Shown here: positions 12,815 to 23,274 of the stretch, in pieces
Layout of the letters: every line of letters begins with the position of its first letter
How positions within the stretch are numbered: the stretch's first letter is position 1
Assembly (NCBI GenBank): GCA_021495925.1
Contig: JAKEKT010000060.1
Coordinates: 177,769-241,768 of the forward strand
Origin: Diplodia intermedia
Lineage: Eukaryota > Ascomycota > Dothideomycetes > Botryosphaeriales > Botryosphaeriaceae
DNA: 64,000 nt
Direction of reading: 5' to 3'
Position numbers and translations under genes: made by a program
The notes under the pieces: generated by a model
Database searches by the model: none
Told to the model about the DNA's origin: nothing
Seen by the model: the letters and a program-made list of their open reading frames with translations, nothing else

Positions 12815-14073
12815 TCAGCTGCCGCTGGCCTCTCTGTAGAAGGAGATGCTCTTGCCGGCGCCAGCAACAGCAAACATTTCAGCACGGTGAGTCTTGGGTA
12901 GCCACTTGACCGACCACAAAGTCTTGTCCGACTCGGAATGGGTAGCCACGCACGTCTTGGTCTCGATTGACCAGATCTTGGCCTTACCATCGAAAGACCT
13001 GTACAGAGTCGTGAGTTCATGTTGGGACACACAAAAGCTGGAGGGAAACTCACCCAGTGAGTAGGTACTCGCCCGTGTCATTCCAGTCAAGGCTCATGAT
13101 CCAGGCAGCATGGCCCGAGAGGTTTGCCACCTGCTCTCCCGAAGTGACGTCGTACAAGGCAATTGTTCGAGCATCACCAGCAGCAGCCAACAGCTTGCAC
13201 CCTGGGGAGAAGGCCAGGGCCCTAATTGGCTTGATCAGACCTGTTACGCAGTCAGCAACGTGCCCTTGGAATTTCGCACACAATAATCAGCCTACCCGGC
13301 AGCGAATGCAGCAGGCGACCGGTCTCATTGTTGAAGACGTATATGCTTCCGTTCTCGTGGCCGGATGCAGTGAAGCGACCATCAACGCTCTACCGGTATC
13401 CAGTCAGCACATAAAGGAACGGCATACGGGCATCACAAGACGTACGAGGTGAATGCACATGCCGAAGCTGCCCTTCGTCTCGAATTCCCTGATCTTTTCT
13501 TTTGAGGGCGTCTCCCACACATTGATGCGTCCGTCATGTGTTGTACTTGCAAGATACCTGCCGTCTTCGCTTAGCGAAACGGCCCAGGCCTCGCCGGCCT
13601 TGCTTCCCTCTGGGCCCAAGCCTTGTCAGCGCATGCATGAGAGGACTTGAAGGAGAGCACAAACCCACAATAGAGCCCTCGGCCTTCCAGCTGCCATCTT
13701 CAGCCACGGCCCAGAGCTTCACCTCGCCCCCAAACCCAGCGCTTGCAGCCTTTTGGCCATTTGCAGAGGTGGCTATGTGGTGGCAGCCGAGTTTATGCGC
13801 GTCTTGTATGGTCTGAGTGAGCGGGAATTCGGGCTCGGTGGTAGAATAGACGCGGATGCTCGAAGAGCCGGAGGCGGACAGCAGGCCGGTTTTGGTGGGA
13901 GCAATCGCGAATATATCCGTAGGGTGGGCTGCGAGGGGTCAGCGCTGGGGCATGCCAGGTCGGGCAAGGAAGACGGTACCGTTGTCAACGGTGTGGAGGG
14001 TGAGGTATTGTTTGGACTGCAGGCGAGCAGGTCAGCTCGCATGGCTCCGGAACGGAGAGGGCGGACAGACCAT
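12815..14073 (-). CDS. SKI8: Ski8 (Rec14-type) WD40 repeat protein
   Basis: Subunit of the SKI complex that feeds cytoplasmic mRNA into the exosome; in many fungi it also acts in meiotic double-strand-break formation. Seven exons on the minus strand (14071-14073, 13980-14016, 13665-13928, 13446-13621, 13296-13389, 13054-13240, 12815-12998) give 314 aa, a usual length. The first coding exon is only the ATG, followed by a 54-nt intron and then SKQYLTLHTVDN|AHPTDIF, the characteristic Ski8 N-terminus. WD40 blades are visible as repeated motifs such as ASTTHDGRINVW, ALYDVTSGE and LTGSFDGKAKIWS. All introns are 43-56 nt with CTGAC-like branch sites. The exon 3/4 junction is the least certain. Confidence 0.93.
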
Positions 14074-14462
14074 GACTGCGGGAGTCGTGTGCACGGGTTG
14101 CCAGAGTGAGCGTAGAGGCAGTGGTGGGCGGGGGTGTGTCGCGTACGGCGGAAGACGCGTTTTGAGCTTGACGATGTCATAGCGGGGAGCACGAAACGTG
14201 ACACTCTTGCCGTCTCGCGCACCGACACCGCCGCGCCGACGCTTTTACTGGTCCAATTGCTCATGATGACTCTCAATACACATAGCTGTACATAAATCTC
14301 GGTGCGCGCTGGCAAACCCCGCCAGACATGATTTTCTTTCACACACAAGCGCGCGGGATATCCCAAAACACCAACCCAATGCCGTCAGCGCCGTCAATGC
14401 CATCCCAGCCCCTGCAGCAGACTCCCTCGAGGCTGCTGTACACTCGTTCGGCATGGACCGCC
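14074..14462. promoter_or_regulatory. Upstream region of SKI8 and 3' flank of MRPL32
   Basis: A 389-bp spacer between two genes on the same strand. It must hold the SKI8 promoter and the MRPL32 3' end. A TACATAAA-like element lies at about 14290-14297, but I see no strong conserved box. Confidence 0.4.
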
Positions 14463-14919
14463 TCATTCCTTCGAGACGTGGTCCTCGTTGCCCTTCAACC
14501 AGTGCTGGATTGCTGCAGGCATGGTCAGCATCCTGTCCCGCCATTCTCGGGGCATGGTACGCACACTGCACACAGTAGGGGCACAGGATATGGGCGCGCT
14601 TGGGCCTGCCGCAGCCAGGGCACTTGACAACTTCGGTGACGTCCTTCAATGCCTTGCCGGCCATTTGCCTGTGCCGCTTCTTCATGTGCGATGTCTTCTT
14701 CTTGGGCACGGCGCGCAGTATCGACTCCCAGATGCCGGACAGGAGCCCCGAGACGCCCGCAATGGCAGCGACGGCGGGGGCAGGTAGACGTAGCGAGAGC
14801 GGCAGGAGCGGGCGCTGCTGCAGGCGGCGGAGCAGCGGCGGCAGAGTGCGGGACGGGGCGCTGGCGGCGGGGACGAGGGCGGCCAGCGGGCCGGCGGCGA
14901 TGGAGCGGAGGGCGGCCAT
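14463..14919 (-). CDS. MRPL32: Mitochondrial large-subunit ribosomal protein bL32m
   Basis: Component of the mitochondrial ribosome large subunit. Two exons (14565-14919 and 14463-14512) with a 52-nt intron give 134 aa. The N-terminus from the chosen ATG (MAALRSIAAGPLAALVP) is an Arg/Ala-rich mitochondrial leader. The mature region begins near the conserved AVPKKKTSHMKKRHRQMAGKAL and ends with a four-cysteine zinc ribbon (KCPGCGRPKRAHILCPYC), both diagnostic for L32. Splicing completes the final Ser codon and gives SIQHWLKGNEDHVSKE. An upstream in-frame ATG at 15015 would add 32 residues; the shorter start matches the family. It is divergent from CDC10, with 328 bp between the starts. Confidence 0.93.
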
Positions 14920-15247
14920 GGCTGCGCGCGACAGTGAGAGCGCGAGGCGGGTTGCGGGCAGCTCAGATGGCGATGGACTGGGCGTGATGGAACTTTTGGC
15001 GGCGCAGGCGGCCATGGCCAGCGATTGGGCGGGCCCGTGCGCGACATCCCTGCCACCTGCGCGGCCGTCGCCCGACACTCTGCCCCTTTCCCTCTCGCGC
15101 CTGCCCACGCAGCGACCCTTTAGGCGTCTCCATACTCCACGGTCCCTCAGCCTTCAATTCTCACCCGCCGCCCACCCCAAAGTCGTTCGTTACCCTCTCC
15201 CGCTCTTCGCAGCCCGCCGCAAGCCCTCGCCGAGGCCCCCCGCAAAA

Positions 15248-16443
15248 ATGGCCGCCTCCCCCCAGACCCAGCAAGCTCCCTCCATTTTCCCCAAGAGCCA
15301 TGTCGGCTTCGACAGCATCACCCACCAGATCGAGAAGAAGCTGCTGAAGCGCGGCTTCCAGTTCAACGTCATCTGCGTTGGTACGCCGCGCCGCCCCCGC
15401 CCTCCCCGTGTGCGCTTCGCTGACTGTGTTGCTCCGCAGGCCAGACGGGTCTTGGCAAATCGACCCTGATCAACACCATCTTCGCCTCGCACCTTATCGA
15501 CAGCAAGGGTCGCTTGGCTCCCGAAGAGCCCGTCCGCAGCACCACCGAGATCCAGGCTGCTTCCCACGTCATCGAGGAAAACGGTGTGCGCCTGCGCCTG
15601 AACATCGTCGACACCCCCGGCTACGGTGATCTGATCAACAACGACCGCTGCTGGGATCCCATTGTCAAGTACATCAAGGACCAGCACTCGGCCTACCTCC
15701 GCAAGGAGTTGACCGCGCAGCGCGAGCGCTACCTTCAGGACACGCGCATCCACTGCTGCTTGTTTTTCATCCAGCCCTCTGGCCACGCCCTCAAGCCCAT
15801 TGACATTGTCGTGCTCAAGAAGCTGAGCGAGTTCGTGAATGTCGTCCCCGTCATCGCCAAGAGCGACTCTCTCACCCTCGAGGAGCGCGCAGAGTTCAAG
15901 GCCAGGATCAAGGAAGAGTTCGCTTTCCACAACCTTAAGATGTACCCCTACGACAACGAGGAGGACGACACGGAGGAAGTTGCCCTGAAGGACACCATCA
16001 AGGTTAGCCGAAAAATGCTCGATTGGAGTCGCGGTAGCTGATCTGCCATGCAGGAACAAATCCCCTTCGCCGTTGTTGGTTCTGAGAAGACCATCGTTGT
16101 TGGCGGCCAACAGGTTCGCGGCCGCCAGAACCGCTGGGGTGTTATCAACGGTGGGTGGCAGCAATTGATGCCGAAACGAGTCCCGTGCTAACTAGCGGCA
16201 ACAGTTGAGGACGAGACCCACTGCGAATTTGTCGCCCTGCGCGATTTCCTCACCCGCACCCACCTGCAGGACCTGATTGAGACGACGTCCCAGATCCACT
16301 ACGAGTCTTTCCGTGCGAAGCAGCTGCTTGCGCTCAAGGAGTCTAGCGCTGTCGGCCACGGCGGTGGCTCGCGGCCCATCTCTCCCGCTGCCGACAGGGA
16401 GCTCAGCAGGAATTCGCAGAGGATGACCATGAACGGCTACTAA
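15248..16443 (+). CDS. CDC10: Septin, Cdc10/AspD class
   Basis: GTP-binding filament protein of the septin ring, acting in septation and polarity. Exons 15248-15380, 15440-16002, 16054-16150 and 16205-16443 give 343 aa. It shows the Cdc10-type N-terminus HVGFDSITHQIEKKLLKRGF (polybasic, membrane-binding), a P-loop GQTGLGKST at residues 45-53, the switch DTPG, the G4 motif AKSD and the septin-unique tail segment THLQDLIETTSQIHYE. There is no C-terminal coiled coil, which separates Cdc10 from the Cdc3, Cdc11 and Cdc12 groups. All introns are 51-59 nt, GT-AG. It shares a 328-bp bidirectional upstream region with MRPL32. Confidence 0.96.
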
Positions 16444-16972
16444 GCGGATTTACCATGAGTTGTGCGCTTCGGCGAGGTCCGGGAGGGGGTTTCACCCGGC
16501 CTGTGCATGAGCCTAGGAGTCCTGGGAAAGAGCAAGTCGACTCTTTGGAGGCGATAAAGGGGGCTTAGACGAGCATGATTGATACCAACGCGTGCCAGCG
16601 GGGCCGCTTCCTTTGACACTGTTCTCATTTTCACATTGGAGTTGGTGGATGGGAGCAGCGGTCTGCTAGCTCTCAGGCCTTCTTCCACAGTAAGACACCC
16701 ATGTGTCTTGACCTTCTCTTCGAATTTTTCTACCTCTGCATGCCTTATTTTGCCCCTCCTAGCTTTTTAGTAGCAACCCTATTTCAGGGTCGAAATTTTC
16801 TTGTAGTCAAAAGCAGCTAAGCGTTTCCTTTCCCAGCTGCGGGTATGTAATAATCGTCTTTCGTCGCTAAAGAGCATGTTTGTTGCACGCTGATTTTCCC
16901 TGTGTGACGGCCCCGAGTTCGGAAATCCCACGCCCTCAAATCGCACGTTTACACGTATGGCCCGGGCCATTC
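16444..16972. other. Convergent 3' flanks of CDC10 and GUK1
   Basis: 529 bp between two stop codons facing each other. It presumably holds both 3' UTRs. I see no additional gene. Confidence 0.5.
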
Positions 16973-17701
16973 TCACGACTGGTCCGGCCCGACAACGAAG
17001 TCCCTCACCTCCTTGTATGCCTTGTCCAATTCGTCGTTCACGACCACCTTTTCGTGAATCGCGCCCGTCTGCGCAAACTCCATCTCGACCCTCGCCTGGT
17101 CCAACCTCTTCTGAATCGCGTCCTCGGTATCGGTGCCCCGCCCCCTCAGTCGCTGCTCCAACACCTCGACGCTAGGCGGCGCCAGGAACAGGAACTTGGG
17201 CCGCGCGAACGGCAGCTTGTCCTCCTTTGAAAGGCGATCCACCTGCTTCACGCCCTCGAGCTCGATGTCGAGGATGCACACGCGGCCCTCGTTGGCGAGG
17301 TCGGCGACGGCGGCGAACGAGGTGCCGTAGCGGTTGCCGCCGAAGACGGCGTTCTCGACGAACTTGTTCTCGGCGATCATGGACTCGAAGGTCTCGCGCG
17401 TCGTGAAGTGGTACTCGCGGCCGTCCTGCTCGCCGGGGCGCGGGGCGCGGGTGGTGTCTGCAAAAGGGTTCGAAAAAAACCGAGCGTGTTAGAAGCGGCG
17501 GCGACGGTCCCTCTTCACGTCGCGCCCTCTCGAGGGAAGGGGGACGCGTGGTGGTCGGGCGGACATACGTGACACGGAAAACCCGAAGCGGCCGGGAAAC
17601 TCGGCGAAGAGGCGCTTGAGGATGGTGCTCTTGCCCGCGCCGCTGGGGCCGGAGATGATGACGGGACGCGTGTCGAACGCTGGCTTGGCCTGTTGGGACA
17701 T
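16973..17701 (-). CDS. GUK1: Guanylate kinase
   Basis: Phosphorylates GMP to GDP with ATP. Two exons (17569-17701 and 16973-17457) give 205 aa, the usual size. The P-loop GPSGAGKS is at residues 18-25, followed by the GMP-binding region SVSHTTRAPRPGEQDGREYHF, completed across the intron, and the lid segment RLRGRGTDTEDAIQKRL. The 111-nt intron is about twice the local average. The same frame stays open upstream to an ATG at 17902, adding 67 residues that look like a mitochondrial leader (see findings). The 17701 start matches cytosolic Guk1 enzymes. Convergent with CDC10. Confidence 0.95.
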
Positions 17702-18588
17702 CTTGCTGGAGGAACGTGCGAGTGAGGAGCACGGGATCGGCGTCGTCGCGAAGGATTGGCGCTGCTGCGTAGAATCGTGCTGAAGTACTGATGACTGCTG
17801 TTGACCAAGGAGAACGGCGGTCGGTCGGCTCGAAAGCACCAACGAGGCAATGGAGGTTTCGCGGACACGAATTGGGGCGAGCAAGGTGGCAAGGCAGCGC
17901 ATAACACCGTTGAAGGGGCGTCGAGAGAGGGGGAGAGGGCGAGAAAGAGGGAGGCGCTAGTGGGGTGTGCGACGGCGCGTGCAGGCGGTGAGCGGGATGT
18001 CCCTGAGCCAAAGGACGCTGGAGCCTAGATGTGGGGTTTCCCCGGGCCCAAAGAAATAATAAAAAGCGGAAAGCAAACGGAACACTACAGACGTCAGAAC
18101 AACAAGCTCTACAAGGCGGGGGAGATCGTTGAGAAACGAGCTTGAACCTGCGTATCAGACGCTCCATCGCGCCTAGATATTGTCTTGTCATCTTCAATTG
18201 TGTCTATCTCTCATGATTTAACCTTGCCCTGGCTACACCAAAGAAGACCGCACGCCTTGCCTATTCAACTGTGGTCGGCTGCGCTTCGCTTCAGACTACC
18301 TCTGACCTCGCTGCATGCTGCCGTCATGGATTCCTTCTTTCCTTGCCCTTTCCCTTGTTTGAATGAAGCACGAAACTCCTCAAACACCGTGCAATGAGCA
18401 TGCTCTGAATAAGAAGCCGGCTCCCCTCTTCATATGGCCCATCACCTTTTAGAAAGAAAGAAAAAAGAAGCACAAATACATCCTGTCTGCGTGCGGCGCT
18501 CGCTTAGCGGACCGGCAATTCCCTTCATAGCTATCGCTCGGGAGGCTAACATGCACTGCGTCGTGATACCCGCGGCGCCTCCATTCAT
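17702..18588. other. GUK1 upstream region and RAE1 3' flank
   Basis: 887 bp. The GUK1-proximal 200 bp is the possible N-terminal extension of GUK1 (to 17902). The remainder has an AT-richer block near 18040-18070 and no supported gene. Confidence 0.4.
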
Positions 18589-19901
18589 TTACCGCTTCTT
18601 GCTACCGGGGCGCGGCTTGCACTCTTCAGACTGGACGGGGTGCAGCATGATCTTGGTCGGGATGTTCTGGCTGTTGTGCGCATAGCCCTTGCTCCAGTCG
18701 TACGAAACGGCATAGGCGAAGACGCTTCCGCTCGCGTTGAAAGCAGTCGAGGTAATGGGGCCACCGACGCCCGGGTAGCCCTTGAGACGGTGTTTGGCAT
18801 CCTTATCCCAGAAGTGGAAGGTGCCGTCACTACCGGCTGTGCTGAAGGTTCCGTGCTGCGGGTGGAAGGAGATGGCATTGACCGAGAAGACCTTGGCAAT
18901 GTCGCGTGATGTATCATCGGTTACGCGGTGACACTTGAACGAGAAATTGGAGCTGTGTGTGGTGTCAGAAGACTTCTTGCTCCATCGTGATAACGCAAGG
19001 CTTTTGCCAACTTCCTGATGCTGAGAGTTTGAAGAGAGCCTAGTTCTCTACAATTATATGTGTTCTCCCAGCGGAAGGTGGAAGGACGTGAAAGGTACTT
19101 GTACTTACGACGCATCCTTCTCCTCGACGTATTGGATGGCACACCTGCCCTCGATACTGCCCACGGCAAAGCCGGTCGCATCGCTAAAGCAGCTAACGAC
19201 TCTTGTCTGCCACTTGAGTGGGCTTTGCATGGTCTTGTAGAAAGTGCCGGGGTTCTCGATGTTGATGATGTCAATGTATCGATCGGCAGTGCCGACAACC
19301 AGAAGCTTGTCCTTGGTATCCATGGTGTAGATGCGCTCCTGGGCATTGACGGTGATGACGGGCTGCACATTGCTCGCGCGGATATCCCAGTACTTGACTG
19401 ACTTGTCCCACGAGCCAGTAACGAGCACATTGTGGTTGGATATGTTGGTTGCCTTGATGCTGCGAATCGGCTGGTCATGCTGCGCGATCACAACAGGAGT
19501 AGGGTTCGCGCCGAGATCGACCCTCTTAGCAGTCTTGTCAGCGCCAGCACCAATGACGGAGGATCCATCCTGTAAAGCGCATGGTCAGCGAAACCGTATA
19601 TGGCGGCGGCGGGCGCCGAAAAGCTCGGAAAGCGTGCGCATACCGTAGCCCAAGTGCAGCACAGCGCAGGCGCGTCGAACTTGAACGAATGTGCGGGTTG
19701 GCTCTGGCCATTGCCGTCAATCTGCCAGACGTAGACGGATCCGTCCCAGGATGAGGCAGCAAGAATCTCCTGGGTTGGCGAGAAGGCGATTTCACTGATC
19801 GAATCGCTTGGCGGTTGGTTGATCGGTAGGTCCTTGGACGTGTCGCCCTGCGTGGGGTTCGAGGAAGAGCTCGTGGAGCCTGCACCGAAGAGGCCAGCCA
19901 T
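18589..19901 (-). CDS. RAE1: mRNA export factor Rae1/Gle2, WD40 protein
   Basis: Nuclear-pore-associated WD40 protein that works with the Nup98 class of nucleoporins in mRNA export and in mitotic checkpoint control. Three exons (19644-19901, 19109-19569, 18589-18952) give 360 aa, matching the family. Visible blades include PPSDSISEIAFSPTQEILAA, ASSWDGSVYVWQ, VTGSWDKSVKYWDIR, VGTADRYIDIINIE and STAGSDGTFHFWDKDAKHRL. The sequence WQTRVVSCFSDATGFAVGSI with IEGRCAIQYVEEKDAS|SNFSFKCHR is typical of Rae1. Introns are 74 and 156 nt, and all phases close. The C-terminus is basic (KPRPGSKKR). Confidence 0.96.
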
Positions 19902-21147
19902 GTTTAACGTTGGAAACGTATGGTCGGGGATATGGTCGCGACGCGGTCGAGCTTTTGCAGGGCGACGGCGACGTGTAGGGCGCGCGTTCCGGGCGGATCA
20001 AGTGAGACCGGCGATGAGGAGCAGAGCGGACGGGCGGCGAGAGAGTCAATGGCTGCGCTGAGAGGGAGCGGTGGCCGAAGGCGGCCCTTTTCTTTGCGGG
20101 CGAGAGGCAGCTTTGTTCAAGGCACCGGCGGGCGCAGGCAGCTTCGCGTCAAGAGCTGCCTCGCGCCTGCCGCATCCAGGTGTTGCCCGCCGGCCCGATC
20201 ATTCCTCCGCCCGGCGCCCGACCAAAAATTCGCGCCGCAGCGCTGCAGCCTCTTCTCCTCCAACCCCTCGTCCAAAGAATCGCAGTCGAAGCTCACGCAC
20301 GGAGACGCCCTTTGAGGGTGCTCTCGCTCCACACAAAGCTTTGGGAGAAAGTCCCCGGACAGCCCCGACCAGGGGAATCCGCGTCAACGCGCCGCCATAG
20401 CAGTTGCGCCGTCTCTTCGCCGTTCCCGGATCCTCTGTACGCCTTGCCCCGTCTGCACCCGGCTGCTCCCTCTCTGTCCCACCCGGACCCCAGGCTGCTC
20501 ACCACGGATGAAGATACGAGTCCGAGTAGCGCAAGGTTCGGGCTGTTGCGGGTTGGGTTGAAGCTGGGGAGGTGCTGGGAGACCGTGCAGGCATCTGTGG
20601 CCGCTGGCTTGCCAGCAGCGGCGTCGAGGTTCGTTCGTCGAGAAGATAGTTATGCGATTGCCTTCACGTTCGTTGCGGACCAGAGGTAACTCGATGGGGC
20701 TTATTCTTGGTGCGAGGGGTTCACATTCACTTCCTTTTTACGAGTCTGCAGATTGCTGGCATCAGGTCCTCACGCCTGCTTGGGCTCGGTCAGACGAGCC
20801 AGACTCAACACAAGCATGTTCATATGATGAGTCCTACAATAGAGTCAAGCACTGATGCGCTCCCGCAGACCCTACGTGGTGACGGGTTGCGCCTGATGCG
20901 AACACTGTAGAAATCTGATGAACGTATCGCTTTTGCTACATAGCATACCCCTACGAAAAATGAAATACTCCTGAGCAACTCTGCTACCCACGTCCCAATC
21001 CTGGAAAGTCATGAAATGAAAACCCCCGAGGGCTTCGTACGCGAAGCTCCGTGCAAAGAAAGCGCCGGATATGCATGTAGTCGCCGCCGCATCGTCATCA
21101 TCAAGGTCACGTCAACTGAGGTGCTTGCATGTGGAACAGCCATACTT
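19902..21147. other. RAE1 upstream region and RAD52 3' flank
   Basis: 1,246 bp. The part next to RAE1 is GC-rich with overlapping open frames on both strands and no domain. The RAD52-proximal part (20.9-21.1 kb) is less GC-rich. No gene is supported. Confidence 0.45.
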
Positions 21148-22966
21148 CTAACCCTCGCTCATCTTGGCTCTCTTAGAGTTTGCCTCATCCGTCTGTCCAT
21201 CCCCAGGGACATTTGTCATGTCTGCTAATGCAGGCCTCCCCTGCACCTCTGCTGGCCGTTTCATGACAGGAGGTTTGTATGATTGGCGGTTTGCATGGGG
21301 ACTGGGAGCAGCGTTGGGCATGCCCACCCGCCTGTTCATGTCCATTTGGGGATTGACAAAATTGGTCCTCGCTGCTGGCGCAGAAGGAGTACCACCACGG
21401 CTGGGACCGCCCGTGTTTCCGTTCGTCCCACTCTGATTGCTGGCTTGTGCGATGACCATCCTCTTGACCGGGGCAGAAGTGTTGTGGTCAATTCCGCTTG
21501 TGCGCCGTAGCGATGGTGACTCGGCATGCGGATTGAAAGCTGGCGGCGGCTGAGCCGGTGCCCTATTTGCAGCTTCTGCCTTCAGAAGGAGATCGGCAGC
21601 ACGACCGGTAAAAAAGCGGACGGGAGTATCATGTGCAGGCTGTTGTTGTGCGTGGGCTTGATTGGACGAATCCGGTCCCGCTTCAGAAGCGGCAGCGGTG
21701 GTCAGGCCCTCCTTACGATTTGGCTGTGCCGCGTGAGCTGGCAACGGCGCTGTCACTGGCTGATCGGTTCTGCCTGGCTGTGGTAGATCGGGATTAGGGG
21801 TTTGGATCCGCCGCATCGTGTCTTCTGTCCGGGCAGTCGTACTCGTGCTGGTTGTGTTCGTGGCCCTCCCCGATGCAGATGGTCTCCGCTGTGGCCCAGA
21901 TGGGACGCCGTTCGTGGGTCGTACTGAGGGCATAGACTGCGTACGAAAAACAGGCTGATGCTGTGCAGAGTCATGCGGATCAGGCTTCGATCCTGTGTCG
22001 ACTAGCATACTTTCATATGCTGAGTCGTCTTTACTTTCATCTCGGTCAAAGTCCACGCCTTCAAATAAGTTACCACCAAACTCGTCCTCGAGCTCAGTCC
22101 CATTCGACGCGGTCTTCTGAATGCTGGGCTGCCTTTGCATATTTTGGTCCACTGCTGGCTGGTGGCCCACATCTGCAGGCGGCGCCATTCCTGTCTTTGC
22201 ACTTGGTGCAAAGTCGGCGTGACGGTGTAGGTTGTCTGGGTTCCACCTCGTCGGGGCCACCTTCATTTTCGAGATCTTACTCTCATAATTCTTGTCGTAA
22301 AGACAGTTTCCGAGAACGTTGCCAAAGGTCCGCAACGCGCGCTTCATCGCATCGGTTGCGGCTTCTTTCTTTGCTTTTTCGAAGGCGGCCGCCTTACCTG
22401 TACAGTTTTCGATGTGACCATAGCCAATATCCTGAGTAGAGTCAGCACTGAATGGCAAAGTGTTAAGTTCGTGGAGCTACGAACCTCATGGTACGTGCCA
22501 TCCTTCAAGGTAACTCGGATGATGACACTCAGACCCAGGCTTACCTTGCCGGTACTCTGACTCTGGTCGACCTGCAAGAAAGGTACACGTCAGTACACGA
22601 TCGTTGTCTTGGATACGAGTGAGTTTTGGCTGTGCTTACAAAATCAATTGTTGTATCTCGTATAGAGCTGCTCCAGCCGTTGAACCCGAAGACTTCGTTG
22701 GCCAAGTTGATGGCCTTCTCGGCAGGAAGGTAGAAAAGAGTGCGGCCATTGGGCCCCTTACGCGAGGATATGAATTCGGGCCCGAGCTGTTTGTCCAGAC
22801 GGCTTTGGAGCGTTGCGATTTCCTGCGCCGTCCATGCCGAAACGCGCGGTTTCTCGTCGTCGAAGGGGTTCGCGATACCGCGATGCTGATCGCCTGGTCT
22901 GGAGGTCGCAGCATGGTATTAGCGTAGACATGAGCGAGACAAGCTAGTAGAAACGCACCGAGGCAT
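21148..22966 (-). CDS. RAD52: DNA repair and recombination protein Rad52
   Basis: Mediator that loads Rad51 and anneals single strands during homologous recombination. Four exons (22959-22966, 22640-22898, 22485-22571, 21148-22431) give 545 aa. The first coding exon is only 8 nt (ATGCCTCG); splicing gives MPRPGDQHRGIANPF, the fungal Rad52 N-terminus. The conserved annealing domain (about residues 20-190) contains AQEIATLQSRLDKQLGPE, INLANEVFGFNGWSSSI and GHIENCTGKAAAFEKAKKEA followed by RALRTFGNVLGNCLYDK. The remainder is a long disordered Gln/Pro/Ser/Thr-rich tail, where Rad51- and RPA-binding regions reside in the family. The intron often found within the KAAAFEKAKKE region of relatives is absent. 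Confidence 0.96.
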
Positions 22967-23274
22967 TTTCGTCGTTGAGCGGGCGATGACCGCTATGTCA
23001 TGGCGTGTCGAGGTGGCGGATGTTGTCGGCGGGCGAGGTTGACGCGCTCGGGTGTCGATTAGGCGGCAGACGCGTTGGCGCGACACGCCTACGCAATATG
23101 CGCGGTCACGTGCCCTACTCCTTCCGCACAACCACCTACCTACCCAGGCAGGCCACCAACTGCGAGCATCGCATGCCGTAAAGCCAAAAGGAAAAAGCAT
23201 GTATTGTTCAAAGTTCGACGCCATGTCAACACCAGCCCATGCTCTATAGATACAGGTGAGAATAAGCGGCCTCT
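22967..23274. promoter_or_regulatory. RAD52 promoter region with a CACGTG element
   Basis: 308 bp between the RAD52 start and the KEX1 stop (same strand). It contains CGGTCACGTGCC at 23103-23114 (E-box core CACGTG 23107-23112), about 140 bp upstream of RAD52. The same 12-mer occurs upstream of SFM1. Confidence 0.45.

Noticed and set aside
12395..12901. A 168-codon plus-strand frame overlapping the end of SKI8
   Set aside because: It overlaps a well-supported gene on the other strand and has no recognisable protein features.
15190..16164. A 324-codon minus-strand frame across CDC10
   Set aside because: Shadow of the septin coding sequence.
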